Of a DNA stretch of 6,323 nucleotides, positions 1 through 4,916 are shown one piece after another. Both the position numbers and the translations under genes were made by a program. Numbering within the stretch: position 1 is the first letter of the stretch; every line of letters begins with the position of its first letter. The notes beneath the pieces are model-generated. The model searched no databases, was not told the DNA's origin, and saw only the letters and a list, made by a program, of their open reading frames with translations. Origin of the DNA: Streptosporangiaceae bacterium. Lineage in GTDB: Bacteria > Actinomycetota > Actinomycetes > Streptosporangiales > Streptosporangiaceae. Where the stretch lies: assembly GCA_030050125.1 (NCBI GenBank), contig JASIJN010000224.1, forward strand, positions 1 through 6,323. The letters run 5' to 3'.

Positions 1-23
1 GCCGGATCCTGCGCATTTTCTCT

Positions 24-29
24 GGGGAG
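24..29 (+). promoter_or_regulatory. Ribosome binding site deciding the start of the propeller gene
   Basis: GGGGAG lies 7 nt upstream of the ATG at 37 but only 1 nt upstream of the in-frame GTG at 31. Normal Shine-Dalgarno spacing therefore favours the ATG. Confidence 0.6.
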
Positions 30-36
30 CGTGAGT

Positions 37-1167
37 ATGTCAGTAGTTCACCGAATAGTTACGTCGGCGATCGCGGCGACCGTGGCCGCCGGCACAGGAC
101 TCGCGGTGATGGCTCCAGCACCGGCCCAGGCATTGTCGTCTGCGCCGTTTATCGGGGACTTCCATGGGTTAAAGAACGTTTCCTCGACCGTTCCGGCCAA
201 CGGGGACGTCAACCCGTACGGGGTCTTCGTGATCCGCAGCAGCCAGGGCCGGCTGCGGCGCGGCAACATCCTGGTCAGCAACTTCAACAACAAGAACAAC
301 GAGCAGGGCACCGGGAGCACGATCGTGCAGATCTCGCCCGGTGGCCAGCAGACCCTGTTCGCCCGGATCCGCAGGTCCAGCCTGCCCGGCCCCTGCCCCG
401 GCGGCGTCGGGCTGACCACGGCGCTGGCCGTGCTGCCCGGCGGATGGGTGGTCGTGGGCAGCACCCCGTCGAAGAACGGCCAGGCCGCCACGGCCGCCGC
501 CGGCTGCCTGATCGTGCTCGACAGCCTCGGCCGGGTGCGCGAGACCATCTCCGGTCACGGCATCGACGGGCCCTGGGACCTGACGACGTTCAGCGTCGGC
601 CACTTCGCCGAACTGTTCGTCACGAACGTCCTCAACGGGACCGTGGCCGCGGACGGGGCGCCGGTCTTCGAGGGCACGGTGCTCAGGCTGCTGGTACGGG
701 TGTTCCCGCACCGCGCGCCGCTGCTGCTCGCCGGGACGACGATCGGCTCGGGGTTCTTCGAGCAGACCAGTTCGAGCGCGTTCGTGATCGGGCCGACGGG
801 AGTCGGCCTCGGCCTCGGCGGGACGCTCTACGTCGCTGACACCGGAGAGAACCGGATCACCGCCATCCCCCACGCGCTGGCCCGGATGACCAGCGCGGGC
901 ACGGGGACCCTGGTGAGCCGCAACGGCAGGCTCAACGGGCCGCTGGGCCTGGCCGTCGCGCCGAACGGCGACATCCTCACCGTCAACGGCGGCAATGGCC
1001 TCATCGTGGAGACCACGCCGGCCGGTGTTCAGGTCGCGCACCGGTTCCTGGACCGCTCGGGCAGCCCGCCCGGATCCGGAGCCCTGTTCGGCCTGGCCGT
1101 AGCCCCGGGCGGGAGCGGCGTCTACTACGTGGACGACAACACCAACTTCCTGCGGCTGCTGCACTAG
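37..1167 (+). CDS. Secreted NHL-like beta-propeller protein of unknown function
   Basis: The product is 376 aa from ATG 37; a GTG at 31 would add two residues, but the ribosome binding site fits the ATG. It begins with a classical signal peptide: basic H5-R6, a hydrophobic Ala/Val-rich stretch at 8-25, then APAPAQA with a likely cleavage after A32. The mature part contains about six repeated units, each with a 'glycine/proline, hydrophobic strand, G-x-hydrophobic strand, N/D turn, hydrophobic strand' pattern. They start near NPYGVFVI (59-66), LTTALAVLPGG (126-136), GPWDLTTF, GLGGTLYVADTGENRI, GPLGLAVAPNGDILTV and LFGLAVAPGGSGVYYV. This matches NHL/SMP-30-like propellers, which serve as ligand-binding or enzymatic scaffolds outside the cytoplasm. 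Only two cysteines are present, C120 and C157, which could form a disulfide. No catalytic signature is visible, so substrate and role are unknown. The gene ends in a GC-rich hairpin and appears to be transcribed alone. Confidence 0.85.
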   Translation: MSVVHRIVTSAIAATVAAGTGLAVMAPAPAQALSSAPFIGDFHGLKNVSSTVPANGDVNPYGVFVIRSSQGRLRRGNILVSNFNNKNNEQGTGSTIVQISPGGQQTLFARIRRSSLPGPCPGGVGLTTALAVLPGGWVVVGSTPSKNGQAATAAAGCLIVLDSLGRVRETISGHGIDGPWDLTTFSVGHFAELFVTNVLNGTVAADGAPVFEGTVLRLLVRVFPHRAPLLLAGTTIGSGFFEQTSSSAFVIGPTGVGLGLGGTLYVADTGENRITAIPHALARMTSAGTGTLVSRNGRLNGPLGLAVAPNGDILTVNGGNGLIVETTPAGVQVAHRFLDRSGSPPGSGALFGLAVAPGGSGVYYVDDNTNFLRLLH

Positions 1168-1171
1168 GCCT

Positions 1172-1199
1172 GCCCGCCGGGCCCGCCCGCCGGGCCCGC
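1172..1199 (+). terminator. GC-rich 13-bp tandem repeat that can fold as a hairpin, possible terminator
   Basis: The 13-mer GCCCGCCGGGCCC occurs twice in direct tandem (1172-1184 and 1185-1197), followed by GC. Because GGGCCC is self-complementary, CGGGCCC at 1178-1184 can pair with GGGCCCG at 1192-1198 around a 7-nt loop. It lies 5 nt after the propeller stop codon. There is no T-tract, so intrinsic termination is only inferred; U-less hairpins are often proposed as terminators in actinomycetes. Confidence 0.4.
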
Positions 1200-1364
1200 T
1201 GGAGTGGCACGCCGGTCTCCCGGCCCGCGACGGCTTGCCAAGACGTCCGCCGGGCCGCGCCAAAGACGAGTGGCCCCGTCCCAGGCGCGGCCCGGCGGGC
1301 TTGCCGCCGCGACACGCCGGCAGCGCTTTCTACGCGAATCTACGGAACGCGCTAGATCGGGCAA

Positions 1365-1370
1365 TAAGCT
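1365..1370 (+). promoter_or_regulatory. Candidate -10 box for a leaderless ATPase transcript
   Basis: TAAGCT fits the actinobacterial TAnnnT -10 pattern and ends 8 nt before the GTG at 1379, so transcription would begin at or next to the start codon. No Shine-Dalgarno precedes that GTG, consistent with leaderless translation. A GGAAC at 1344-1348 could act as a -35 with a 16-nt spacer, but no good TTGAC-type element is present. The call rests on a six-base match and its position. Confidence 0.35.
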
Positions 1371-1378
1371 CCGATGGC

Positions 1379-2560
1379 GTGGACCCCGTTCGCAACCCCT
1401 ACGCGCCGGGGGCGGGCCAGCGCCCGCCGGAACTCGCGGGCCGTGATCGCGAGATCGGCGAGTTCGAGGTCGTGCTCGAGCGCGTCGCCCGCGGCCGGCC
1501 CGAGCGGAGCATGGTGCTCACCGGGCTGCGCGGAGTCGGCAAGACCGTGCTGCTGAACGCCTTTCGCTCGATGGCGATGCAGCGACTGTGGGGAACCGGG
1601 AAGATCGAGGCCCGCCCCGACCAGTCGGTCAGGCGGCCGGTCGCCTCGGCGCTGCACATGGCCGCCCGCGAGCTCGCCCCCCGGCACCGGGCCCCGGACC
1701 GGATCGACCAGTTCCTGGGCGTGCTCAAGGCGTTCAGCATGCGGGACCCGGCCGCGCCGAAGGGGTCGTACGGGGCGCAGCTGGGCATCGACGTCCCCGC
1801 GGCCAGGGGCCGGGCCGATTCCGGCGACCTCGAGATCGACCTCACCGAGCTGCTGACCGACGCCGCGTCGGTCGCGGCGGACCTCTCCGTGGGCATCGCG
1901 CTGTTCGTCGACGAGATGCAGGACGTGCCCGCCCCGGACATCTCGGCCCTGTGCGCCGCCTGCCACGAGCTCTCGCAGAACGGCGGGCCGCTGATCGTGG
2001 TGGGGGCCGGCCTGCCGCACCTGCCGTCGGTGCTGTCCGCGAGCAAGAGCTACTCCGAGCGGCTGTTCCGGTACGTCCGAATCGATCGCCTTGACCGGGA
2101 GGCGGCCGACCACGCCCTGCTCGCCCCCGCCCGGCGCGAGGGCGCGGACTTCGAGCCCGCCGCGCTGGACGCGCTGTACGAGGCGGCCGACGGGTACCCC
2201 TACTTTGTCCAGGCCTACGGCAAGGTGACCTGGGACGTCGCCACGGCCAGCCCGGTCACGGCGGCCGACGTCAGCGTGGCGGGCCCGGTGGCGGCCAGCG
2301 AGCTGGCCGTCGGGTTTTTCGGCAGCAGGTACGAGCGCGCCACCCCGGCCGAGCGCGAGTACATGCGGGCGATGGCACTGCTAGGAGACGATCCGGTGCC
2401 GACCGCGCAGGTCGCCGAGGAACTCGGGCGTAAACCCTCGAGCGTCTCCCCGTCGCGGGACAGCCTGATCAAGAAGGGCCTGATCTACAGCTCGGAGCGC
2501 GGCCTGATCGCCTTCACGGTGCCGCACTTCGGCCGGTTCCTCCGGGCGCAGCCCGCCTGA
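1379..2560 (+). CDS. AAA-type P-loop ATPase with C-terminal winged helix
   Basis: The product is 393 aa when read from GTG 1379. This start places NPYAPGAG and the PPELAGRD segment at the N-terminus, the usual opening of this actinobacterial ATP-binding family. An upstream TTG at 1235 would add 48 low-complexity residues and is less likely. The Walker A motif GLRGVGKT is at 49-56 and Walker B IALFVDE at 173-179, followed by M-Q-D. A sensor-like strand VVGAGLPHLP lies at 207-216, and SERLF (226-230) carries a possible arginine finger. Residues 322-388 form a winged-helix-like end: a predicted helix-turn-helix around AQVAEELGRKPSSVS, then LIKKGLIY and a beta wing. The layout resembles ORC/Cdc6- or TniB-like STAND/AAA proteins: ATP-driven switching coupled to DNA or protein binding. 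The cellular role is not known. The gene seems monocistronic and converges on the MauE-like gene. Confidence 0.88.
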   Translation: MDPVRNPYAPGAGQRPPELAGRDREIGEFEVVLERVARGRPERSMVLTGLRGVGKTVLLNAFRSMAMQRLWGTGKIEARPDQSVRRPVASALHMAARELAPRHRAPDRIDQFLGVLKAFSMRDPAAPKGSYGAQLGIDVPAARGRADSGDLEIDLTELLTDAASVAADLSVGIALFVDEMQDVPAPDISALCAACHELSQNGGPLIVVGAGLPHLPSVLSASKSYSERLFRYVRIDRLDREAADHALLAPARREGADFEPAALDALYEAADGYPYFVQAYGKVTWDVATASPVTAADVSVAGPVAASELAVGFFGSRYERATPAEREYMRAMALLGDDPVPTAQVAEELGRKPSSVSPSRDSLIKKGLIYSSERGLIAFTVPHFGRFLRAQPA

Positions 2561-2663
2561 TGCCTGGCCCGGCCTTCCCGGCCCCCTAGACCTCCTTGAC
2601 CTGCCCGGCCCGGCCGCGCTTCTGCCAGACTCTTGGTCTGTCTAGGAGATCGACTAGAGATCA
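2561..2663. other. Convergent intergenic region
   Basis: This 103-base spacer separates the stops of the ATPase gene (+) and the MauE-like gene (-). Its left half is GC-rich, with CCCGGCC recurring at 2568-2574, 2577-2583, 2604-2610 and 2609-2615. Its right half holds a small hairpin and AT-richer CTAG-containing repeats. No ORF is supported. Confidence 0.6.
2626..2640. terminator. Short hairpin between convergent genes, possible bidirectional terminator
   Basis: CAGAC (2626-2630) and GTCTG (2636-2640) form a perfect 5-bp stem with loop TCTTG. It sits between two convergent stop codons, where a shared terminator is expected. The stem is short and lacks a T-run on either strand, so support is weak. 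Confidence 0.28.
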
Positions 2664-2670
2664 CTAGAGA
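2653..2670. repeat. 10-bp-period direct repeat ACTAGAGA x2
   Basis: ACTAGAGA occurs at 2653-2660 and 2663-2670, one helical turn apart. The second copy contains the TAG stop of the minus-strand MauE-like gene. A related TCTAG lies at 2641-2645. A two-copy repeat this short could be chance. Confidence 0.4.
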
Positions 2671-3629
2671 ACGGCAGACGGTCCGGCGTGATCCGCGGCC
2701 CGATACGCGGCGGGCTCGGGATCGGCCGGGGCGGGCCGCAGCAGCCGGCCGGGGTCCATGAGCCAGCCGACAACGCCCCGCCGGGCCGGGCCGCCCGGCC
2801 ACGCCAGCACGTCGCCCGTGGCCGGATCGACCATCGCCGCGTGGACCATCGGACGGTGCGGGCGCAGGTGCACCGCGAACACGATCTCCGCCTCCCGGTC
2901 GCCCAGCCTGGCCGGGAACACCACGTACCGCCAGCACAGCTCCCGCCACATGTCGACGGGCACCTCGGCGGTGATCAGGCCCGCCCGCCTGCGCCACTGC
3001 GCGCTGCGGCGCAGCGCGGCCAGGGTGCGGGCTGCGGGCAGCCTGCGCAGCTCGCACGGCTCGGAGTAGCCCAGCCGGACCAGCGCCTCGCTCAGCTCGG
3101 GGGACAGCGCGGCGAGCACCAGGAACTCGACGGCGAAGATCGCCAGCAGCCTGGCCGCGTCGGCTCCGGGATGCGGCGCCCGCAGCGGGGGCAGCCCGAT
3201 CGTGCCGAGGGCGGCCACCGACAGCAGCGCCGACCTGGTAATCGTGCGCCAGCCGACCGGCGAGGTGCTGAACTCGCCGAAGCAGCCGCACCCCGCCTCC
3301 GGGCGGCTGGCCCGCAACTCGATGAGGGCACACGTCGCCACCAGGAACAGCAGCGACGTGGGAAGCCGCACCGCCGTGGCCACGCCGCCCCGGCCGAGGC
3401 GTCCGGCCGTGACGATCAGGCCGATGCCGCAGGCGAACTCGGCGGAGCACAACGCCAGCGCGACCTGGCGTCGCAGGCGCATCGGGAACAGCGCGGTCGG
3501 GCCGAGCCCGGCGTCGACCGAGCCGACCCGCAGCACCCGGGCGACCTTGGCCGCACTGCCGCCGAGGAGCATGGCCGACAACAGCGGGACCTGCGCCTCC
3601 CGGATCTCGGTCAGGACGTGGGACCACAT
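2664..3629 (-). CDS. MauE-like integral membrane protein with soluble C-terminal extension
   Basis: The product is 321 aa. The N-terminal half is hydrophobic, with likely membrane segments near 12-33, 55-75, 83-105, 132-149 and 158-176. Between the third and fourth lies G-C114-G-C116-F-G-E-F followed by S-P-V-x-W-R-T, the signature of the MauE/DoxX-like family. MauE is needed for maturation of the disulfide-rich methylamine dehydrogenase small subunit, and relatives are thought to move thiol redox equivalents across the membrane. Other cysteines are C61, C67, C100, C192 and C232. Residues from about 185 to 321 are not membrane-like and are an unusual addition for MauE, which normally ends soon after its last helix. 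No methylamine dehydrogenase genes are nearby. The ATG at 3629 lies 2 nt after the upstream gene's stop and has no clear Shine-Dalgarno of its own, so translational coupling is likely. Redox function is inferred from the family and the Cys-x-Cys motif. Confidence 0.85.
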   Translation of the reverse strand: MWSHVLTEIREAQVPLLSAMLLGGSAAKVARVLRVGSVDAGLGPTALFPMRLRRQVALALCSAEFACGIGLIVTAGRLGRGGVATAVRLPTSLLFLVATCALIELRASRPEAGCGCFGEFSTSPVGWRTITRSALLSVAALGTIGLPPLRAPHPGADAARLLAIFAVEFLVLAALSPELSEALVRLGYSEPCELRRLPAARTLAALRRSAQWRRRAGLITAEVPVDMWRELCWRYVVFPARLGDREAEIVFAVHLRPHRPMVHAAMVDPATGDVLAWPGGPARRGVVGWLMDPGRLLRPAPADPEPAAYRAADHAGPSAVL

Positions 3630-3631
3630 CG

Positions 3632-4678
3632 TCAGCGGCCCATCGTGATCGTCGCGTTGAAGCAGCCCCGTTCCAGTTCACCGCCGAGCGCGATAAAGCT
3701 GGCCAGGGTGAGGTCCGCGACCCGGCCGCGCGGGGAGGTGCCGCACGTGACGCAGCGGTCGTTGAACAGCCGGGCCATGGCCGCGCACCCGGTCACCGGC
3801 AGTACGCAGGAGCCGCCGGTGCAGTCGTTGCGGATCCGCAGCAGGCTCCCGACGGCGAGGTAGGGCAGGCGCGCGAACCGGGGCGCGGCCGAGTCCGCGA
3901 TCGGGTCTTCGGCGCATCCCGCCTCCGGGTCCAGCGCGGGATACGACACGCCGAGCAGTCCGGGCCGTTCCTCGAACGGCTCATGCCAGGTGGCCGAGCC
4001 GCTGATCGCGCTCGGCACGTGGCCGGAGACCATGGGCGCAGACGGCAGCCGGTCCACCGGGTAGGCGGGCTGGGACGTCCCCGGAATCCGGGCCTGCAGT
4101 GCCCCGGACTGCCTGAGCCCGATCACGTCGATGAGGAACCCGGGCTCCAGCGTGGGGAAGCGGACCTGGATCCGGGCCCTCGAACCGTACGGGATCGTCA
4201 CTAACTGGCGCGGCCTGGTCTTGCCCTCGTCGACGAGCAGGCCTCCGGAATCGCGCTCGACGATGACGCCGGTCACCCGGCCGATGTTGGCCCAGATCCG
4301 GTCGGCGACCCCGTGCTGTGAACGATCCAGCCGGACCACCGCCTGGTCGCCCGGCTGCAGGGCGGCCGGGTCCAGCGGGCCCCCGCGCCAGGACGTGGCC
4401 CGGGGGGTCAGCGCGATCCGCTGCTCGCTGCCGCCGCTGGCGCTGTTGCCGATCACGAGCACGTGCGGGCTGACGTCGTGCACGATGCCGGTGACGGTCC
4501 GGGGCAGCCGGGAGGCCGCGGGCAACCCGGCCGGGCCGGCGCCGGCCGCCTCGCCGACGGGAGCGTCCTGCCGGCCGAACACCGCGGCCTTCAGCATCGG
4601 CCGCCGCGACGTGCGCACCGTGGTCTGCGTGCCCGCGAAGCGATCGCAGCACTGGTGATCCCGGCGAACCTCCAGCAT
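3632..4678 (-). CDS. Cysteine-rich protein: two small beta-barrel modules plus RlpA-like double-psi beta-barrel domain
   Basis: The product is 348 aa, with the start set by a strong AGGGGAGG at 4683-4690. I do not know a named family; the following is read from the sequence. Residues 60-117 and 133-188 look like two copies of one beta module. Each starts with T/R-V-T-G-(I/V)-V, has a strand near LVI/LLV, and ends in L-x-P-G-(D/F)-x-hydrophobic, reminiscent of DUF5666/OB-like barrels. Residues 243-345 resemble the RlpA double-psi beta-barrel: an opening GVSY, then AVGSLLRIRN matching 'G-T-x-V-R-V-T-N', then NDRC (306-309) for 'NDRG', and RGRVADL (317-323) for 'GRxIDLS'. Seven cysteines fall here (255, 286, 291, 298, 309, 312, 339), including C309-V-T-C312. 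There is no hydrophobic signal peptide or anchor. It is first in an operon with the MauE-like gene, which suggests it is a redox partner or client. The existence of the gene is firm; the domain calls are inferred by eye. Confidence 0.85.
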   Translation of the reverse strand: MLEVRRDHQCCDRFAGTQTTVRTSRRPMLKAAVFGRQDAPVGEAAGAGPAGLPAASRLPRTVTGIVHDVSPHVLVIGNSASGGSEQRIALTPRATSWRGGPLDPAALQPGDQAVVRLDRSQHGVADRIWANIGRVTGVIVERDSGGLLVDEGKTRPRQLVTIPYGSRARIQVRFPTLEPGFLIDVIGLRQSGALQARIPGTSQPAYPVDRLPSAPMVSGHVPSAISGSATWHEPFEERPGLLGVSYPALDPEAGCAEDPIADSAAPRFARLPYLAVGSLLRIRNDCTGGSCVLPVTGCAAMARLFNDRCVTCGTSPRGRVADLTLASFIALGGELERGCFNATITMGR

Positions 4679-4682
4679 CGGC

Positions 4683-4690
4683 CCTCCCCT
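4683..4690 (-). promoter_or_regulatory. Strong ribosome binding site of the minus-strand operon
   Basis: On the minus strand AGGGGAGG is followed by four bases (GCCG) and the ATG at 4678. It is one of the two strongest Shine-Dalgarno matches in the window (the other precedes the acyl-CoA ligase). It fixes the start of the cysteine-rich protein even though the resulting N-terminus lacks a signal peptide. Confidence 0.65.
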
Positions 4691-4737
4691 GCCGGACCGT
4701 CCGCCCGGCCCGTGCCCTCGTCCGGGCGCCCATGACC

Positions 4738-4769
4738 ATGCTTACCTGGCCTGGCCCGCCCCACGTCAA
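4738..4769 (-). promoter_or_regulatory. Candidate promoter for the minus-strand operon
   Basis: On the minus strand TTGACG (4769-4764) matches five of six bases of the sigma-70-type -35 box. TAAGCA (4744-4739) follows after 19 nt as a possible -10. The spacer is long and the last -10 base is not T, so the -10 is weak. A start here would leave a leader of roughly 50 nt before ATG 4678. Confidence 0.35.
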
Positions 4770-4808
4770 GCGGTTCTGGCCTTTTCCCGCCGAGGTCATG
4801 CATATACG

Positions 4809-4820
4809 TCGCCGCGGCGA
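4809..4820. promoter_or_regulatory. Perfect 12-bp palindrome in the divergent region, possible operator
   Basis: TCGCCGCGGCGA is identical to its own reverse complement. It lies in the divergent spacer, about 40 bp upstream of the candidate -35 of the minus-strand operon and about 95 bp upstream of the assumed sigma-factor start. A dimeric regulator could bind it, but short GC palindromes arise easily in GC-rich DNA. Confidence 0.3.
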
Positions 4821-4904
4821 GGCCGTCTGTCCCGCACCGATCCGTATCCGCCAAGGCGACTCACCGTTACCGGGGGTAGCGGTCTGTTAACTGTGCTCGG
4901 TCGG

Positions 4905-4910
4905 TACCGT
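4905..4910 (+). promoter_or_regulatory. Candidate -10 box in front of the sigma-factor gene
   Basis: TACCGT fits TAnnnT and ends 6 nt before GTG 4917, so it could give a leaderless transcript from that codon. No convincing -35 element is visible 16-18 nt upstream. It helps to choose GTG 4917, which has no Shine-Dalgarno, but only weakly. Confidence 0.25.
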
Positions 4911-4916
4911 TGTCAT

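Larger units (their letters stand above)
1168..1378. other. Intergenic region between propeller and ATPase genes
   Basis: About 210 bases separate the two genes. The left part holds the 13-bp GC-rich repeat described separately. The right end (about 1325-1378) is less GC-rich and holds a candidate -10 box. The ATPase frame is open back to a TTG at 1235, but that stretch encodes a low-complexity Pro/Arg/Gly peptide. I see no gene here on either strand. Confidence 0.6.

Noticed and set aside
1172..1199. Possible CRISPR-like or mobile-element repeat
   Set aside because: Only two adjacent copies without spacers, and no transposase or Cas gene in the window.
169..1263. Long minus-strand open frame opposite the propeller gene
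   Set aside because: The encoded protein is low-complexity Arg/Gly/Ala/Pro, typical of an antisense frame in GC-rich DNA. The plus strand has a signal peptide and repeat structure.
1235..1378. TTG-initiated N-terminal extension of the ATPase
   Set aside because: The 48 residues are Pro/Arg/Gly low complexity, and the family motif begins right after GTG 1379.
2485..3681. 398-aa minus-strand open frame overlapping the MauE-like gene in another frame
   Set aside because: Composition is Arg/Gly/Pro-rich without domains, and it conflicts with the clearly recognisable MauE-like reading frame.
2688..3863. 391-aa plus-strand open frame opposite both operon genes
   Set aside because: Low-complexity Gln/Arg/Gly/His composition and no motif; it spans the junction of two well-supported minus-strand genes.
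2664..4678. A methylamine-utilisation (mau) cluster
   Set aside because: Only a MauE-like gene is present; there are no dehydrogenase subunits, MauD or MauG-like genes in the window.
3981..4799. 272-aa minus-strand open frame overlapping the cysteine-rich gene
   Set aside because: Arg/Gly/Ala repeats without structure; the competing frame has a strong ribosome binding site and a conserved-looking barrel sequence.
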